Source of the DNA: a virus | Reading direction: 5' to 3' (one strand) | Length of the DNA stretch: 54,445 nucleotides | IMG/VR virus record: IMGVR_UViG_3300025138_000051 | Coordinates: 1-54,445 of that record | Part shown: piece after piece, positions 13,002 to 23,052 of the stretch | Numbering within the stretch: position 1 is the first letter of the stretch | Layout: every line of letters begins with the position of its first letter | Position numbers and translations under genes: made by a program | Notes under the pieces: model-generated | The model's database searches: none | The model's input: only the letters and a program-made list of their open reading frames with translations | Told to the model about the DNA's origin: nothing

Positions 13002-16000
13002 TTAATTTAATCCTTTAGACAAAGGTTTAGATAACCTTCTTCTTTTTTGTTTATTACTTGAATTTTTTTGTATAGGTTTTGGTCTTTGTAAAACTTTTCT
13101 TTTTCCTCCACTTGTTTTATCTCCTCCGATAACTTTACGACTATCCATATAATCATCATAAGCATCTTGTTGTTTTTTTGTTAAGGGACGTTTACCAAAC
13201 ATATCTTTAAGAATAATTCTTCTTATATCCTTATAAAAAGGTAGTAAACCTAAATTACCTAACGCTTCAACAGCTAATCTTTCTTCTAATTCTTTCTCGT
13301 ATTTAGCTATCGTTTCTGGCTTAGCAGTATCACTATTTAATCTCGTTAGCACTGTACCTGTTCTGATTAATGTTTTTAAAAGAGGCCCGTAAGGCCCAGC
13401 TAATACTTTTGATCCTACCTTTAAAAGATCACCGCTTGCTAAATCATCTTGATTTATTTGACTAAATACCATACTATGTACAAACGGATCGTATTCACCC
13501 TTTCTAAAGTCTTTCATAAGAGGCTCGTTTATACCATACTCAAGCATAAAGTTTATAGGTATTTTAGCAAAGTTTCCAAGTGTACCTCCTGTCATAAGAC
13601 CAAGAGATGATCCTACAAGTTGTCTTACCATCATATCTTCAAGGTCATCGTCTTCTCTTTTATCATCTTTTACATCAAACAATTCATCATCCATTAGACT
13701 TGTAAGCATTGAATACATAACCATATAAGAAGACATTCTAAATGTAACTCCTGCTAATAAACCTAAAGCTTCAGCTTTGCTTAAATCTCCTTTTTTATGT
13801 AAAGCATGGATTGCATGTCTTGCAGTACCAAATTCAAATAAAGTAAATCTTTGCATATAAGAATTAGACAGTTTATATAATTGCATTAAGCCTGAGTCAC
13901 TTACTTTTGGAGTGTTTTTGAGGATACCATCAAAAGGATTAGAAGAAGTAGCCATAACTACAACACTACCATCTGCCTTTTGTGTTGCTTCTTGTCTTGC
14001 TTCTTTAAAATCTACACCTAAATATTTTGATGTTCCATCAGCAATCTTTTTAAAATCTTCAGATGTTAATTTAATACCTGTAGTTTCAGCAAAAGAATCT
14101 GCAAAAGCTCCAAACCACATAGGTCTCGAAAGAACTTGATCTGGATATGACAAAACTTTATTACCCACTTCATTTACTGCAGCGTAAGTTTGTTTAATAC
14201 CACTAAATCTCATAATAGCACCCATAACATTCGACATTTGACTAACTGCTTGTCCAGAAGATCTGCTTGGCTGTACAAAATCTGACATATCAGAGTACTT
14301 AGAAGTTAAAGCATCAGAATCTACTAACTTACTTGTAACACCTGATTGTAAATTTGTTAAAGCATCAAACATTATTTCGGTATTGTAAGGATTTGATGTA
14401 AAAGTTCCAAAAGATTTCATAGCTCTTGTAGCTTTAGCTGGGTTGGACAACATCATTCCAAAGTTACCTATTAATTCAGCAGCAGCTCTTGGAAGTGAAG
14501 CCAATGCTGACTGATAACCTATTCTTTTTACTTCTTGCATCACTTTATCTGAAAGGGTTGCATCTGAATAAGATTGCATAAACACGTTTTCAACTACTTC
14601 ATTTATAGATCGTGTCAAAGCATTAGCAGCCATAATGGAAGATCGAGATGCATTAGGATTGTTTTCTAACTCACTCTTTATTGTATTTACTAAACCACCT
14701 ACTTGCTGTAAGTCTTGTGTCATATAGTAATCCATATTAATTTGTTGAACACCACGAATAGCCGAATACGAAGGATCAAAACTTATAGCTTTTGCTCCAT
14801 CTGTTCTTTCAATTATAGTTTTAGACTTTGTAGTACTATCAACTGTGTTAACATATTCCTTTGCCCTCTTAGCTACTTCTGTTTTAGCATCTCCGTCAGT
14901 ATTTATAACAGAGTGATGATTGTAGTTATTAAGTAAATCAACTTGATTACCATGCATTGTTGAAACAAACACAGCTTTTTGGGCTAATCCATTATTAACT
15001 TCATCATATAAAGCTAAAGCTTTCTTTTCTGCTGGAGTTAAAGATTTTTCTAACTTCTCTAAACTTAATTGATCTCCATCTAAAAATTGTTCTTTTAATT
15101 CTGTAAGTAATTTTCCATCTTTTTCTGAAAGTATACCTACGTTTTTTATTGCTTGCAACGTAGCATCTACAAACTCTAAAGCAGAAGGAGTTTTTTTATT
15201 TGGTTTATCATTCTTAAAGTTAGATAAAAACTCTCTTTGTAACTGTAACATTCTAATTTTATACTTAGATTTTACAATTGCATTTTGAGATCTACCCATA
15301 CGAGTTTTCTTTCTCACTTGATTTACTCCATCAAACTCTAATATTTTATCTGCAGCTTCTACTTTAGCTACTTCTTTTTTAGTTTCAGACTTGTAAGTTT
15401 CAAAAGCTTTACCAAGTCTACCAAATGTATTGTTGTAAATAGTTTTACTATTAAAGTTTCCAAAAATGTCATCAACATTAAATAAAGGGCCAGACCTTAC
15501 TCTTTCTAATACAAAAGATTTGTCAGTTTTCATTGACTTAATTTTTTGATAAGCACTCTTAACGTTACGATATATGCTTTCTTTCTTAACTTTTGCAATT
15601 ACTGGCTCTACTTTAATCTTTCTGTTATTAATATCTACTTTGTTAACCAGCTTCATAGCTGCTGCAGGAACATAACCGTTTTGAATATTTTGTTTTACTT
15701 TTTTCAAAGTTTCGATAGCAGAATAATCCATAGTGCCATCTTTCTTTTCTCTTCCTAAAGACCTAATTTCTTTTTCATTAAGTTCAGAAAGAATCCTTGC
15801 TATTTCTCTTGCTCTTGGATCGCTTATTTTTGAAAGTTCTTTTTTAGATATTTTCACTGCTTTTACACCAGCTACTCCCTCTTCAACATTATAGTCATCT
15901 GGAGTTGGTTTTTGATCAACAGATAAATTTTCATCTACATTAACCTCAGCCTCCACAGCATTTATGATATCTAAGGCTTGTTGCATTGTCGTAGACTTTT

Positions 16001-19000
16001 CTTTTAAATCTAAAACTGCTTTACTTGATCCAAACTCTTCCATTAATTGAAGATAAGAATCCAGTTTTGCATCTGGGATTATTGATGGATTAAAACCAAG
16101 TACTTGGTTTAAAGCTACTTTTAAATCATTTGAAACAGGCCCTATCTTACTTTTAATATTTTCCTTAGCCTTAGTTTTTAATTTTTTAGCTCTTGTAATT
16201 TTAGCTGTAAAGTCAGCGTCAGTCATGACTTTATCTACAAAAGCTAAATAACTATCTACTGATTCTTTAACAAAAGGTTTTACAGCTGCTAATCTATCTG
16301 TCAATACAGTAGTTTGCATAGAAGAAACTTTACCACCCTTTCTCAATGATTTTATTTCAGCAGTAATATTTTTTAAAAAACTCTGATAAGACTTTACTGC
16401 TTTCTTTGCAGCTTTTGCTTGCATTATAATTTGATCTTTAAGTGCAGTCCTTTCATTTACAACTACTCTTTTTTGAGGTACAGTTTTATTTTTACCTTCG
16501 TTTATAGTCCCTAACATTCTATTGTTCTGCTCAGCAAGCTTAAAACCTTTATTTATTGACGCTCTTGATGGTGCTTGAATACCAAGGTCTTCACTTACTT
16601 CACGAACTAAAGCATCATATTCCACTTGATTTAGTTGCTCGGCTAATTTAGTTCCACGTAAATACTCAGTCACTTGCTTAACTATAAAAGCAGGGTTTAT
16701 AGATTTAGGTCTACGTCCAAGAATTTTTTTCTTTATATCTTGAGCTATATTTTTAACACGCTGAGGGTCAGCTGTTACTCGTTGTTCAGCTTGTAAGAAC
16801 TCGTCAACTGAAACATTTTCTTCAGCTGCAACTTCTTTAATAGTATTCATTACATTATTAAATGATTCACTACCTTCTTGTTTTTCTTCTATTAATTTAG
16901 ATCTAACATCTTTTAGTTTCCCAGGATCTCTTGAATCAATTGCATCATTTACTTCCGTTTCGGTCTGCGCCTTTGTTGTGGTGCTGCTTTCGACTTCAGT
17001 CGATTCGGTAGAGACGTTGGCAGTGGGGTCTCCTTCTCCCACCGTTTTGCTATCTTGGGTAGATTCTTGTGCATCCACCTCCGTTGTGCTTGGCTTTTGA
17101 ATGGCATCTGGTTTCGTATTTAATTCATTAGTTACGTTTGTTGTTTTTTCTAAAACAGGCAACGCTACGTCTATAGTGTAACTTTTTTTACCTTTTTTAG
17201 TTCCTTTTCTTTTTATTTTTACCTCAATTCCTGGATAAGCTTTTTTAATTTTTTCAACTTCAGCTTCAGCTTTAGCTTTGTCATCGGTTTGAAAAGCCTT
17301 AAATGCATCTGTACCACCTTTATCTTTTACCGATTCTTGTGTTGCATCACTATATGCGGTTGTTTGCGTAACCACATTTCCGTCAGCATCTACTTTCTCT
17401 GTTAAATTTTTTGATTTATAATAAACATTTAAACCACCTTCAGATATTGTTGTGGTTTCAACAACTTCAGAACCAGGAGGTAAAGAAGCTTCTGCCATAG
17501 TAATCATATTCTTAAACTCATTCCCAGTAGATTCCATTTTTGCTGTAAACTGATTCGTTGGGTTTCCGTTTGAATCATAAATTCTTGTAAAGCCAACAAA
17601 ATTTTTAGAATCTCCACTGCTACTTATAACCACATCTAACTCTCCAGTTTTAGGATTGTTGTATGTAGCTGTTTGCACACCTTTTTCGTCTGGATTTGTA
17701 ATACCACTCAACACAGCTTTTCCATAAGGAAGTTTTTTATCTGAATGAGTTTTACCAAATACATCTGGTGCTGAATCTAATCGAGCTTGTTCAAATAATT
17801 CTTTTTGTTTAGCTTCTATTTGTTCTACAGAAGCATCAGTAACACCTTCGTTTTCTAAAGCTTCAATCGCACTATCTTTGGTGATAGAAATATTTAGATT
17901 TGTTGTATTCCCTTTTGTATCAGAAACTTTAACAGATTGAGCCATTACACCCTCATATTTATCTAAAATTTTATTTATCTGAATATCTATATCTGCTTTT
18001 CTTTTTTTATTTACTTTTAATGTAGGGTCTTGCATATTTGCAGACTCTTGTTCTAAAGCAATTAATTTAGCTCGATCTTCACCTTGTATGTAATCAGGAA
18101 TATCTAAATCAAATTGTGCAGCTTGTTTTCTTAATGTAATTTTATTAGAAAGTTCTGGGTCATTTTTAATGTCAAACTGAGCAGTTCTAATTTCTTCATC
18201 AGTCATCGTGTCAACCATAGCTTCTATGTCAGCTTTAGATGTAGGTGTAACATCTCCACCCTTGCTTATAGTTCCATACTTTGCTGGTTTAAATACATTT
18301 CGAGCAACATCTGTAAGGGAAGTTCCTGTCACAGCTTGAGGTACACTTAATACAGAACTTGCTTGTCCTGTTATACCTTCAAAACCTATTTCAGCCACAT
18401 CAAATTCTTGACCTCCTGTTCCACGATTAACAAAATCTAAATTAGTAGCTGCTCTTGCAGCGGTTTCTCCAGCTGACCCACCTAAAGCTTCTATACCAGC
18501 AGCTTTTAAACCTGCTCTTGTTGCCATTTTTTTAGACACTTGTTTTCCTGCTGCTTTTGCTGTTTTAACTGCTGATCCACCTAATTTACCTGCAACTCCA
18601 CGTGTTAAGCCATCAATTGTTCCAATCACTAAACCTCTTGCTGCAGATTTATTTCTTATACCTTGAAGTGCTTCAGGGTCTTCTAACACTGCTCGTATGC
18701 CATCATCGTTAAACTCTAATCCCTTTTTCTCAACAGCTTCTTTTAAAAACTCTGTAAATGATAAACCTGTTTCAAGTGCAGCTCCTGCTCCCATCAATGA
18801 CCCTGTTATAGCTCCACCTGCACCTGTAATAGCCGCTAAAGGCCCTCCAATAGCTCCTGCAGCTGCACCTACACCTCCACCTACTACTGCTCCAGCACCT
18901 GCTCCTGCAGCCACTGTGGGGTTTACCATTGAGGCAATAGATGAAATTAAAAGTTGGTTTACTACAGAAGGATTAAATGCTACACCTTTAACAAAACCAA

Positions 19001-19655
19001 GTATACCACCACCACTTTCTTCATAAATTTTATTGAAGCTACGCATTTCATCAGACATACCAATGTTATCCATTTCTTCAACAACCCTCATGTATTCTGT
19101 TAAATCTTCTTCTGAAATAGATGCGCCACGAGCATATAAGTTTAGAGCATCGTCTAAGGTTGCACCTTGACCCACCCCTTGTGAGGCAGCTCTCCACATA
19201 TCTCCAAAGAAATCTGTTACAGTGTTTTTACCCACCATTTCTTCAAGCCAAGTATTCTTTTCCCCTACTTGAGTATTACCTCCGTAACGAGTTCCTACAG
19301 GGTCTTGAGGTATAAAAACACTTTCTTCTGTTAAATTTTGTACGTTAAGTCCGTCACTTAATGAACCTGCCAACGGAGAAGATAATCCCGATGAAGATTG
19401 ATCCTCTGGAATTGTTTGATCTTGCATAGTCGTATCCAATCCCATATCTTGGGTAGGAGAAACTTGCGGAGAATCTTTTTTTTTTAATGGCTCAATATAT
19501 TGATTAAACTGTTCTTCGTCTTCAAATGTTCCAGGCTTAAACAAATCAAATAATTCATCAGTCCCATCTTCTTCAATAAAAGTTTTAAATTCTTCTATAT
19601 CCACGAATGTCCCATCGGGCATTAATCCAAATAATTCTTGTAATAATTCCTCCAT
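13002..19655 (-). CDS. Giant internal virion/DNA ejection protein
   Basis: 2217 residues, the largest gene. The N-terminus holds two related short units (MPDGTFVDIEEFKTFIEE and KPGTFEDEEQFNQYIEP). Residues about 230-310 are Gly/Ala-rich and hydrophobic (GAGAGAVVGGGVGAAAGAIG), able to enter membranes. Residues about 845-915 are a Thr/Ser/Glu linker encoded by unusually GC-rich DNA. The middle is basic and helical, and the last 800 residues (SLPRAAAELIGNFGMML, FEFGTARHAIHALHKKG, GVTFRMSSYMVMYSMLTSL) resemble large polyvalent-protein modules. The C-terminus is highly basic. With the 725- and 253-aa proteins upstream it forms a trio like T7 gp14/15/16, which build a channel for DNA entry. No lysozyme motif was seen. 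Confidence 0.7.
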   Translation of the reverse strand: MEELLQELFGLMPDGTFVDIEEFKTFIEEDGTDELFDLFKPGTFEDEEQFNQYIEPLKKKDSPQVSPTQDMGLDTTMQDQTIPEDQSSSGLSSPLAGSLSDGLNVQNLTEESVFIPQDPVGTRYGGNTQVGEKNTWLEEMVGKNTVTDFFGDMWRAASQGVGQGATLDDALNLYARGASISEEDLTEYMRVVEEMDNIGMSDEMRSFNKIYEESGGGILGFVKGVAFNPSVVNQLLISSIASMVNPTVAAGAGAGAVVGGGVGAAAGAIGGPLAAITGAGGAITGSLMGAGAALETGLSFTEFLKEAVEKKGLEFNDDGIRAVLEDPEALQGIRNKSAARGLVIGTIDGLTRGVAGKLGGSAVKTAKAAGKQVSKKMATRAGLKAAGIEALGGSAGETAARAATNLDFVNRGTGGQEFDVAEIGFEGITGQASSVLSVPQAVTGTSLTDVARNVFKPAKYGTISKGGDVTPTSKADIEAMVDTMTDEEIRTAQFDIKNDPELSNKITLRKQAAQFDLDIPDYIQGEDRAKLIALEQESANMQDPTLKVNKKRKADIDIQINKILDKYEGVMAQSVKVSDTKGNTTNLNISITKDSAIEALENEGVTDASVEQIEAKQKELFEQARLDSAPDVFGKTHSDKKLPYGKAVLSGITNPDEKGVQTATYNNPKTGELDVVISSSGDSKNFVGFTRIYDSNGNPTNQFTAKMESTGNEFKNMITMAEASLPPGSEVVETTTISEGGLNVYYKSKNLTEKVDADGNVVTQTTAYSDATQESVKDKGGTDAFKAFQTDDKAKAEAEVEKIKKAYPGIEVKIKRKGTKKGKKSYTIDVALPVLEKTTNVTNELNTKPDAIQKPSTTEVDAQESTQDSKTVGEGDPTANVSTESTEVESSTTTKAQTETEVNDAIDSRDPGKLKDVRSKLIEEKQEGSESFNNVMNTIKEVAAEENVSVDEFLQAEQRVTADPQRVKNIAQDIKKKILGRRPKSINPAFIVKQVTEYLRGTKLAEQLNQVEYDALVREVSEDLGIQAPSRASINKGFKLAEQNNRMLGTINEGKNKTVPQKRVVVNERTALKDQIIMQAKAAKKAVKSYQSFLKNITAEIKSLRKGGKVSSMQTTVLTDRLAAVKPFVKESVDSYLAFVDKVMTDADFTAKITRAKKLKTKAKENIKSKIGPVSNDLKVALNQVLGFNPSIIPDAKLDSYLQLMEEFGSSKAVLDLKEKSTTMQQALDIINAVEAEVNVDENLSVDQKPTPDDYNVEEGVAGVKAVKISKKELSKISDPRAREIARILSELNEKEIRSLGREKKDGTMDYSAIETLKKVKQNIQNGYVPAAAMKLVNKVDINNRKIKVEPVIAKVKKESIYRNVKSAYQKIKSMKTDKSFVLERVRSGPLFNVDDIFGNFNSKTIYNNTFGRLGKAFETYKSETKKEVAKVEAADKILEFDGVNQVRKKTRMGRSQNAIVKSKYKIRMLQLQREFLSNFKNDKPNKKTPSALEFVDATLQAIKNVGILSEKDGKLLTELKEQFLDGDQLSLEKLEKSLTPAEKKALALYDEVNNGLAQKAVFVSTMHGNQVDLLNNYNHHSVINTDGDAKTEVAKRAKEYVNTVDSTTKSKTIIERTDGAKAISFDPSYSAIRGVQQINMDYYMTQDLQQVGGLVNTIKSELENNPNASRSSIMAANALTRSINEVVENVFMQSYSDATLSDKVMQEVKRIGYQSALASLPRAAAELIGNFGMMLSNPAKATRAMKSFGTFTSNPYNTEIMFDALTNLQSGVTSKLVDSDALTSKYSDMSDFVQPSRSSGQAVSQMSNVMGAIMRFSGIKQTYAAVNEVGNKVLSYPDQVLSRPMWFGAFADSFAETTGIKLTSEDFKKIADGTSKYLGVDFKEARQEATQKADGSVVVMATSSNPFDGILKNTPKVSDSGLMQLYKLSNSYMQRFTLFEFGTARHAIHALHKKGDLSKAEALGLLAGVTFRMSSYMVMYSMLTSLMDDELFDVKDDKREDDDLEDMMVRQLVGSSLGLMTGGTLGNFAKIPINFMLEYGINEPLMKDFRKGEYDPFVHSMVFSQINQDDLASGDLLKVGSKVLAGPYGPLLKTLIRTGTVLTRLNSDTAKPETIAKYEKELEERLAVEALGNLGLLPFYKDIRRIILKDMFGKRPLTKKQQDAYDDYMDSRKVIGGDKTSGGKRKVLQRPKPIQKNSSNKQKRRRLSKPLSKGLN
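16951..17116. other. GC-rich patch in the linker of the giant ejection protein
   Basis: About 52% G+C by hand count over the first 160 bases of the patch, against roughly 30% in neighbouring lines. It encodes the Thr/Ser/Glu-rich linker and uses GC-ending codons (for example ACG, ACC, GCC, GTC read on the - strand) where the rest of the gene uses A/T-ending ones. The reading frame is intact. Confidence 0.7.
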
Positions 19656-19667
19656 TCTTTATTATTA

Positions 19668-21845
19668 TTATTGAGCATTAAAAGCTGCTGTTATTTCAGC
19701 AGTTGTTGCACCTGGATTAGTAGCTAAAAAGTCAGCTTTAAAAGCTGGATAACTCATTTTAATTTTATTTTTAACTTTCCCTCTGTTTTTGTAAGCTAAT
19801 TCATTTAACTCATTTAAAGCTCTTTGAATCTGTTGTCCATACTTACGAGTCTCTACACCGTTTGGCATATCTCCTGCAGCCATGACTACTATTTCTTTAT
19901 CCACTCCATTTTCTTTAAACTTAATAACAGACTTTCTACCTGTTCCATCTCCAGTGACTTCGGTTCTTACTTCACTTATACCAGCTCTTGTTCTTGCATC
20001 TGAGGCTGCTTGTGTAGTAAAGTCTTCAATAAACTTATTTGAAACTTCTGCAATTTGATCATCATCATCAGAAAAAGCATTACCAATGTTAGGCCCAAAA
20101 GCCGTATCCCCTGGCGCACCATCTCCTGTCCAGAAATTTCTTGAGGTTTGCGAACCAGTAGGTGTGGCTACTGCAGTTTCATCTCCAAGCACTTCAGGTT
20201 TTTGTATATCCTGAGTATAACCTACGTTTCTATTTTCTCCTCTTTCTCCGACAGATATTTTTTCTTGTGTAATAAATCCATCTATTTCAGAAGGTGATAA
20301 AGCTAAATCCCCTCCTTCAGCTTGCGCACCAGGAACAAGTATTTGATATAGCGCACCAATATCTTCTCTTACTGATGTTTCACTTGTGATACTGTCCATA
20401 TCATTCTCATCTCTAATTCTTCGTTTTATTATGGTTGGCTCTCCTGATTCATATGTAATAATAATTTTATCATCATTAATATCAATGTCATTTATTCTTG
20501 GTCTACCACCGTTTTCAATTCCACCTCTTTGTTCATTAATATTAGTAACTAATGTTCTCATTGTAGCTTCAGAAGAAGCAATATCAGGATTAGTTAAAAC
20601 TTTATTTATATCTCTTATATAAGCAGATTTTTTTCTGTTATTTACACCTGCTTTGGCTTCAGTTGGTGATTCAGCTCTTGCTTCTCTACCAGCCATTTCT
20701 TGAGTTTGTTTGATTTTTAAATCAATACGGCTTTCAATAGCACGTTTAGCTATGTTTCGAGCCTGCGTCATTTGTTCTGGTGTAAGCTTAATTTCTGGTC
20801 TACCATTTACATTTTTATATATTACATACTTTGATATACCTTTTTTCTTAGCTTCAGCTTCAGACTGTACCATTTTATATCCTGCACCTGTTAAAACCTG
20901 CATAGCATTCATTGAACTTAAATCACTTTTATCACCAGTAATAGTATCTACTTGATCACTCATGAATTCTTCATAAGTTATTTTAGTTCCATCATCATTC
21001 TTTAAATCCATATACCCTTTTCCATCAGGAGTTTCTGCATCAAATAAATTTCTAAAATCTTGAATAGAAGTTACTTGACCACCACCACTATAAAGATTGT
21101 ATTCTTGTGATGTAGATAAAATTACATCTGCTAAATTCTCTGTAATACCATCAGCTAATGTATTTGTGTTTCTACGATCTAATTTAAAATCAGTAGCTAC
21201 ATTTAAGTAAGCTGTGTTTTGAAAAGCTTCTGGATTTGTTTCTGGATCTGGCATAACTAAATTTCCAGTTCCATCATCTTCCATTGTAACTAAAACCAGT
21301 TCTCCGTTTCTTGGATTTGTAATTAATCTTTTATTTCTTAAATTACCAAAACCAAATGTCCCTTCATTCCAAGTCATTTCCATATCTGAAGCAATGGACT
21401 GACCGTCTTCACCAAGCTCTAATCTTGTCATAGCTTCTTGGTACTTAGCATCAGCTCCTTCAGCGTATAGGCTTAAATTTTTATACCCATCTAATTGACT
21501 TTGCATAATTAATTGATAGTCTTTAGGATCAAGACCACCATTACGGAGCAATTCCATATTAGCCATTAATGTTTTTTTAGAAAAATCTGAACCATTAATT
21601 AAAAGTTTACCTAATGATTGATTATCAACATCAGCAATTTGAGCCAAATCATTCATGGCTTTATTTGTCGCATCTGTTATGGCTTGCTTTTTAGCCTCTC
21701 TGCCGTCACGAATTGCATTTGCACCTGTAGTTAAATCCTTAGCTATCTGTCCCCAATTAACTTGAGTAGCTTGAGTGTCTCTATTTACATATACTGAATA
21801 CTGATTCGCAGCTGCTGCTCTGTCGTTGTTTTCTTTTTCTGCCAT
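19668..21845 (-). CDS. Internal virion/ejection protein (gp15-like position)
   Basis: 725 residues, hydrophilic, without membrane segments or catalytic motifs. The first 60 residues (DLTTGANAIRDGREAKKQAI) form a helix, followed by mixed regions with Asp/Asn-rich turns (EDDGTGNLVMPDPETNP) and a Ser/Thr-rich stretch before the end. Size and place, between a 253-aa Ala-rich protein and the 2217-aa protein, match the middle member of podoviral ejection trios (T7 gp15, 747 aa). Sequence identity to gp15 is not claimed. It starts 11 bases after the upstream stop. Confidence 0.6.
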   Translation of the reverse strand: MAEKENNDRAAAANQYSVYVNRDTQATQVNWGQIAKDLTTGANAIRDGREAKKQAITDATNKAMNDLAQIADVDNQSLGKLLINGSDFSKKTLMANMELLRNGGLDPKDYQLIMQSQLDGYKNLSLYAEGADAKYQEAMTRLELGEDGQSIASDMEMTWNEGTFGFGNLRNKRLITNPRNGELVLVTMEDDGTGNLVMPDPETNPEAFQNTAYLNVATDFKLDRRNTNTLADGITENLADVILSTSQEYNLYSGGGQVTSIQDFRNLFDAETPDGKGYMDLKNDDGTKITYEEFMSDQVDTITGDKSDLSSMNAMQVLTGAGYKMVQSEAEAKKKGISKYVIYKNVNGRPEIKLTPEQMTQARNIAKRAIESRIDLKIKQTQEMAGREARAESPTEAKAGVNNRKKSAYIRDINKVLTNPDIASSEATMRTLVTNINEQRGGIENGGRPRINDIDINDDKIIITYESGEPTIIKRRIRDENDMDSITSETSVREDIGALYQILVPGAQAEGGDLALSPSEIDGFITQEKISVGERGENRNVGYTQDIQKPEVLGDETAVATPTGSQTSRNFWTGDGAPGDTAFGPNIGNAFSDDDDQIAEVSNKFIEDFTTQAASDARTRAGISEVRTEVTGDGTGRKSVIKFKENGVDKEIVVMAAGDMPNGVETRKYGQQIQRALNELNELAYKNRGKVKNKIKMSYPAFKADFLATNPGATTAEITAAFNAQ

Positions 21846-21856
21846 GAACTATAATT

Positions 21857-22618
21857 TTACTGAGCTGGTTTATACATTTTGTCAAATATAGAGTAGTCAA
21901 AGGTTGTATTATCTCTCAAGAACCCTCTTGTTTGTTTTCCACTAAAATCTTGCTGTCTTAATGTATTTTTTATTTGTGCTGCTGATAATTCTCCACCTGC
22001 TGCTGCCTCTATAGAAGTTGCATCTAAACCATCATATAATGCTTCAGCTCTTTTCATACCGCCAGTTTTACCATATAAAGGTGCAATAGATGCTAAACTA
22101 CTTGCGGCCGTACCAATACCTGATATACCACTTGAAATAGCAGCAACTCGTGCTTGATCAGCATCTCTGGCCATTGCAGCCTGATCAGCCGCTTGACCCA
22201 TGTCCATAGCTTTTAAATCTTGGTTTATGGTATTTTGAGCGTCAGCTTTCATTTTTCTATTTTCATACAAAGCTTCTCCTAAACCAATACGAGTCTGTTC
22301 GTTAGCCGCTGCTCCTGCTGCGGTTAAAGCACCAATTCCTCCTTGTAAGTTTCTTTGATCACCTTCTTGTAAAGCTTGAATGGCCTGTTGTTGTCCAGCA
22401 ATATTTTGTCTAAATTGTTCACCATAAGCATCTAATGGCACATTAAGACCTTGATAAAAGTTTTTCTCTGCTCGTTCTCTTGCTGAAGCTTGAAGTTTTT
22501 TTTGCTCTGCTATCGCCTTAGATGATGCTCTTTTTTGTTGAGCGGCTTGACTAAAAGACATGCCTGCACTTGCCAAACCTGAACCAATACCTACTACTGC
22601 TGCTGTTGTTACTGCCAT
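21857..22618 (-). CDS. Internal virion/ejection protein (gp14-like)
   Basis: 253 residues. The start (VVGIGSGLASAGMSFSQAAQ) is a Gly/Ala hydrophobic helix, followed by a long Ala/Gln-rich helical region (QQAIQALQEGDQRNLQGGIG) and another hydrophobic segment (AAISSGISGIGTAASSLASI, about residues 163-182). This composition is that of T7 gp14-type ejection proteins, which form the outer-membrane ring of the DNA-entry channel. It is the first of the three ejection genes and is two bases from the acetyltransferase gene. Confidence 0.65.
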   Translation of the reverse strand: MAVTTAAVVGIGSGLASAGMSFSQAAQQKRASSKAIAEQKKLQASARERAEKNFYQGLNVPLDAYGEQFRQNIAGQQQAIQALQEGDQRNLQGGIGALTAAGAAANEQTRIGLGEALYENRKMKADAQNTINQDLKAMDMGQAADQAAMARDADQARVAAISSGISGIGTAASSLASIAPLYGKTGGMKRAEALYDGLDATSIEAAAGGELSAAQIKNTLRQQDFSGKQTRGFLRDNTTFDYSIFDKMYKPAQ

Positions 22619-22619
22619 A

Positions 22620-23030
22620 TTATAATACTTTAATCATTTCACTCGTATAACTTGAACCTTCTACATAACCTATTTTTTTATAGGTATCAATTAAAGGTTT
22701 GTTTTTTATTAATGCATACGAATATTTATATCCTTTTGTTTTAGCAATTTCAGTTATATGTTCTATTAATAATCCAATTGCTTCTTTTCTTTTTTGTCTA
22801 TCTTTGTAATGTATATTAGATATGATCCAATCACACCAGACAGATTTAGAGTTTGTTTCATACATAAAACCTGCGCATATAGGAGTATCTTTTTCATATA
22901 CAATATATCCTCCTACACCATTTTCTGGTAAAAAGTCTCTGTGAGGTGGTGTCCATCTCCAGTCTTTCCACCACTGACATAATATATTATCATAGTCAGC
23001 AAATTTTAAAGGCTTTACATTTAATTTCAT
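22620..23030 (-). CDS. GNAT-family N-acetyltransferase
   Basis: 136 residues. KLNVKPLKFADYDNILCQWW, then DWRWTPP near the start, GGYIVYEKDTPICAGFMY (about 40-57) as the central strands and the conserved tail IKNKPLIDTYKKIGYVEG (about 108-125) fit the GNAT fold, which transfers an acetyl group from acetyl-CoA to an amine. The acetyl-CoA loop (KDRQKRKEAIGLLIEHI) is degenerate relative to Q/RxxGxG/A. Related proteins occur in marine phage structural modules; the substrate is unknown but could be a virion or host protein. A TATCTTTG box lies only six bases before the ATG, so a leaderless mRNA is possible. Confidence 0.75.
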   Translation of the reverse strand: MKLNVKPLKFADYDNILCQWWKDWRWTPPHRDFLPENGVGGYIVYEKDTPICAGFMYETNSKSVWCDWIISNIHYKDRQKRKEAIGLLIEHITEIAKTKGYKYSYALIKNKPLIDTYKKIGYVEGSSYTSEMIKVL

Positions 23031-23036
23031 TTAAAG

Positions 23037-23044
23037 CAAAGATA
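23037..23044 (-). promoter_or_regulatory. Candidate promoter -7 box before acetyltransferase
   Basis: TATCTTTG on the - strand matches TAnnTTTG exactly, in the 22-base gap between tail genes and the acetyltransferase. No good -33 TTTG was found at 19-21 bases. The start codon is only six bases downstream, so the transcript would have little or no leader. Confidence 0.35.
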
Positions 23045-23052
23045 GTAAATTT

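Noticed and set aside
18697-19026. 109-residue Pro/Ala-rich frame on the + strand
   Set aside because: It is antisense to the Gly/Ala-rich segment of the giant ejection protein; composition explains it.
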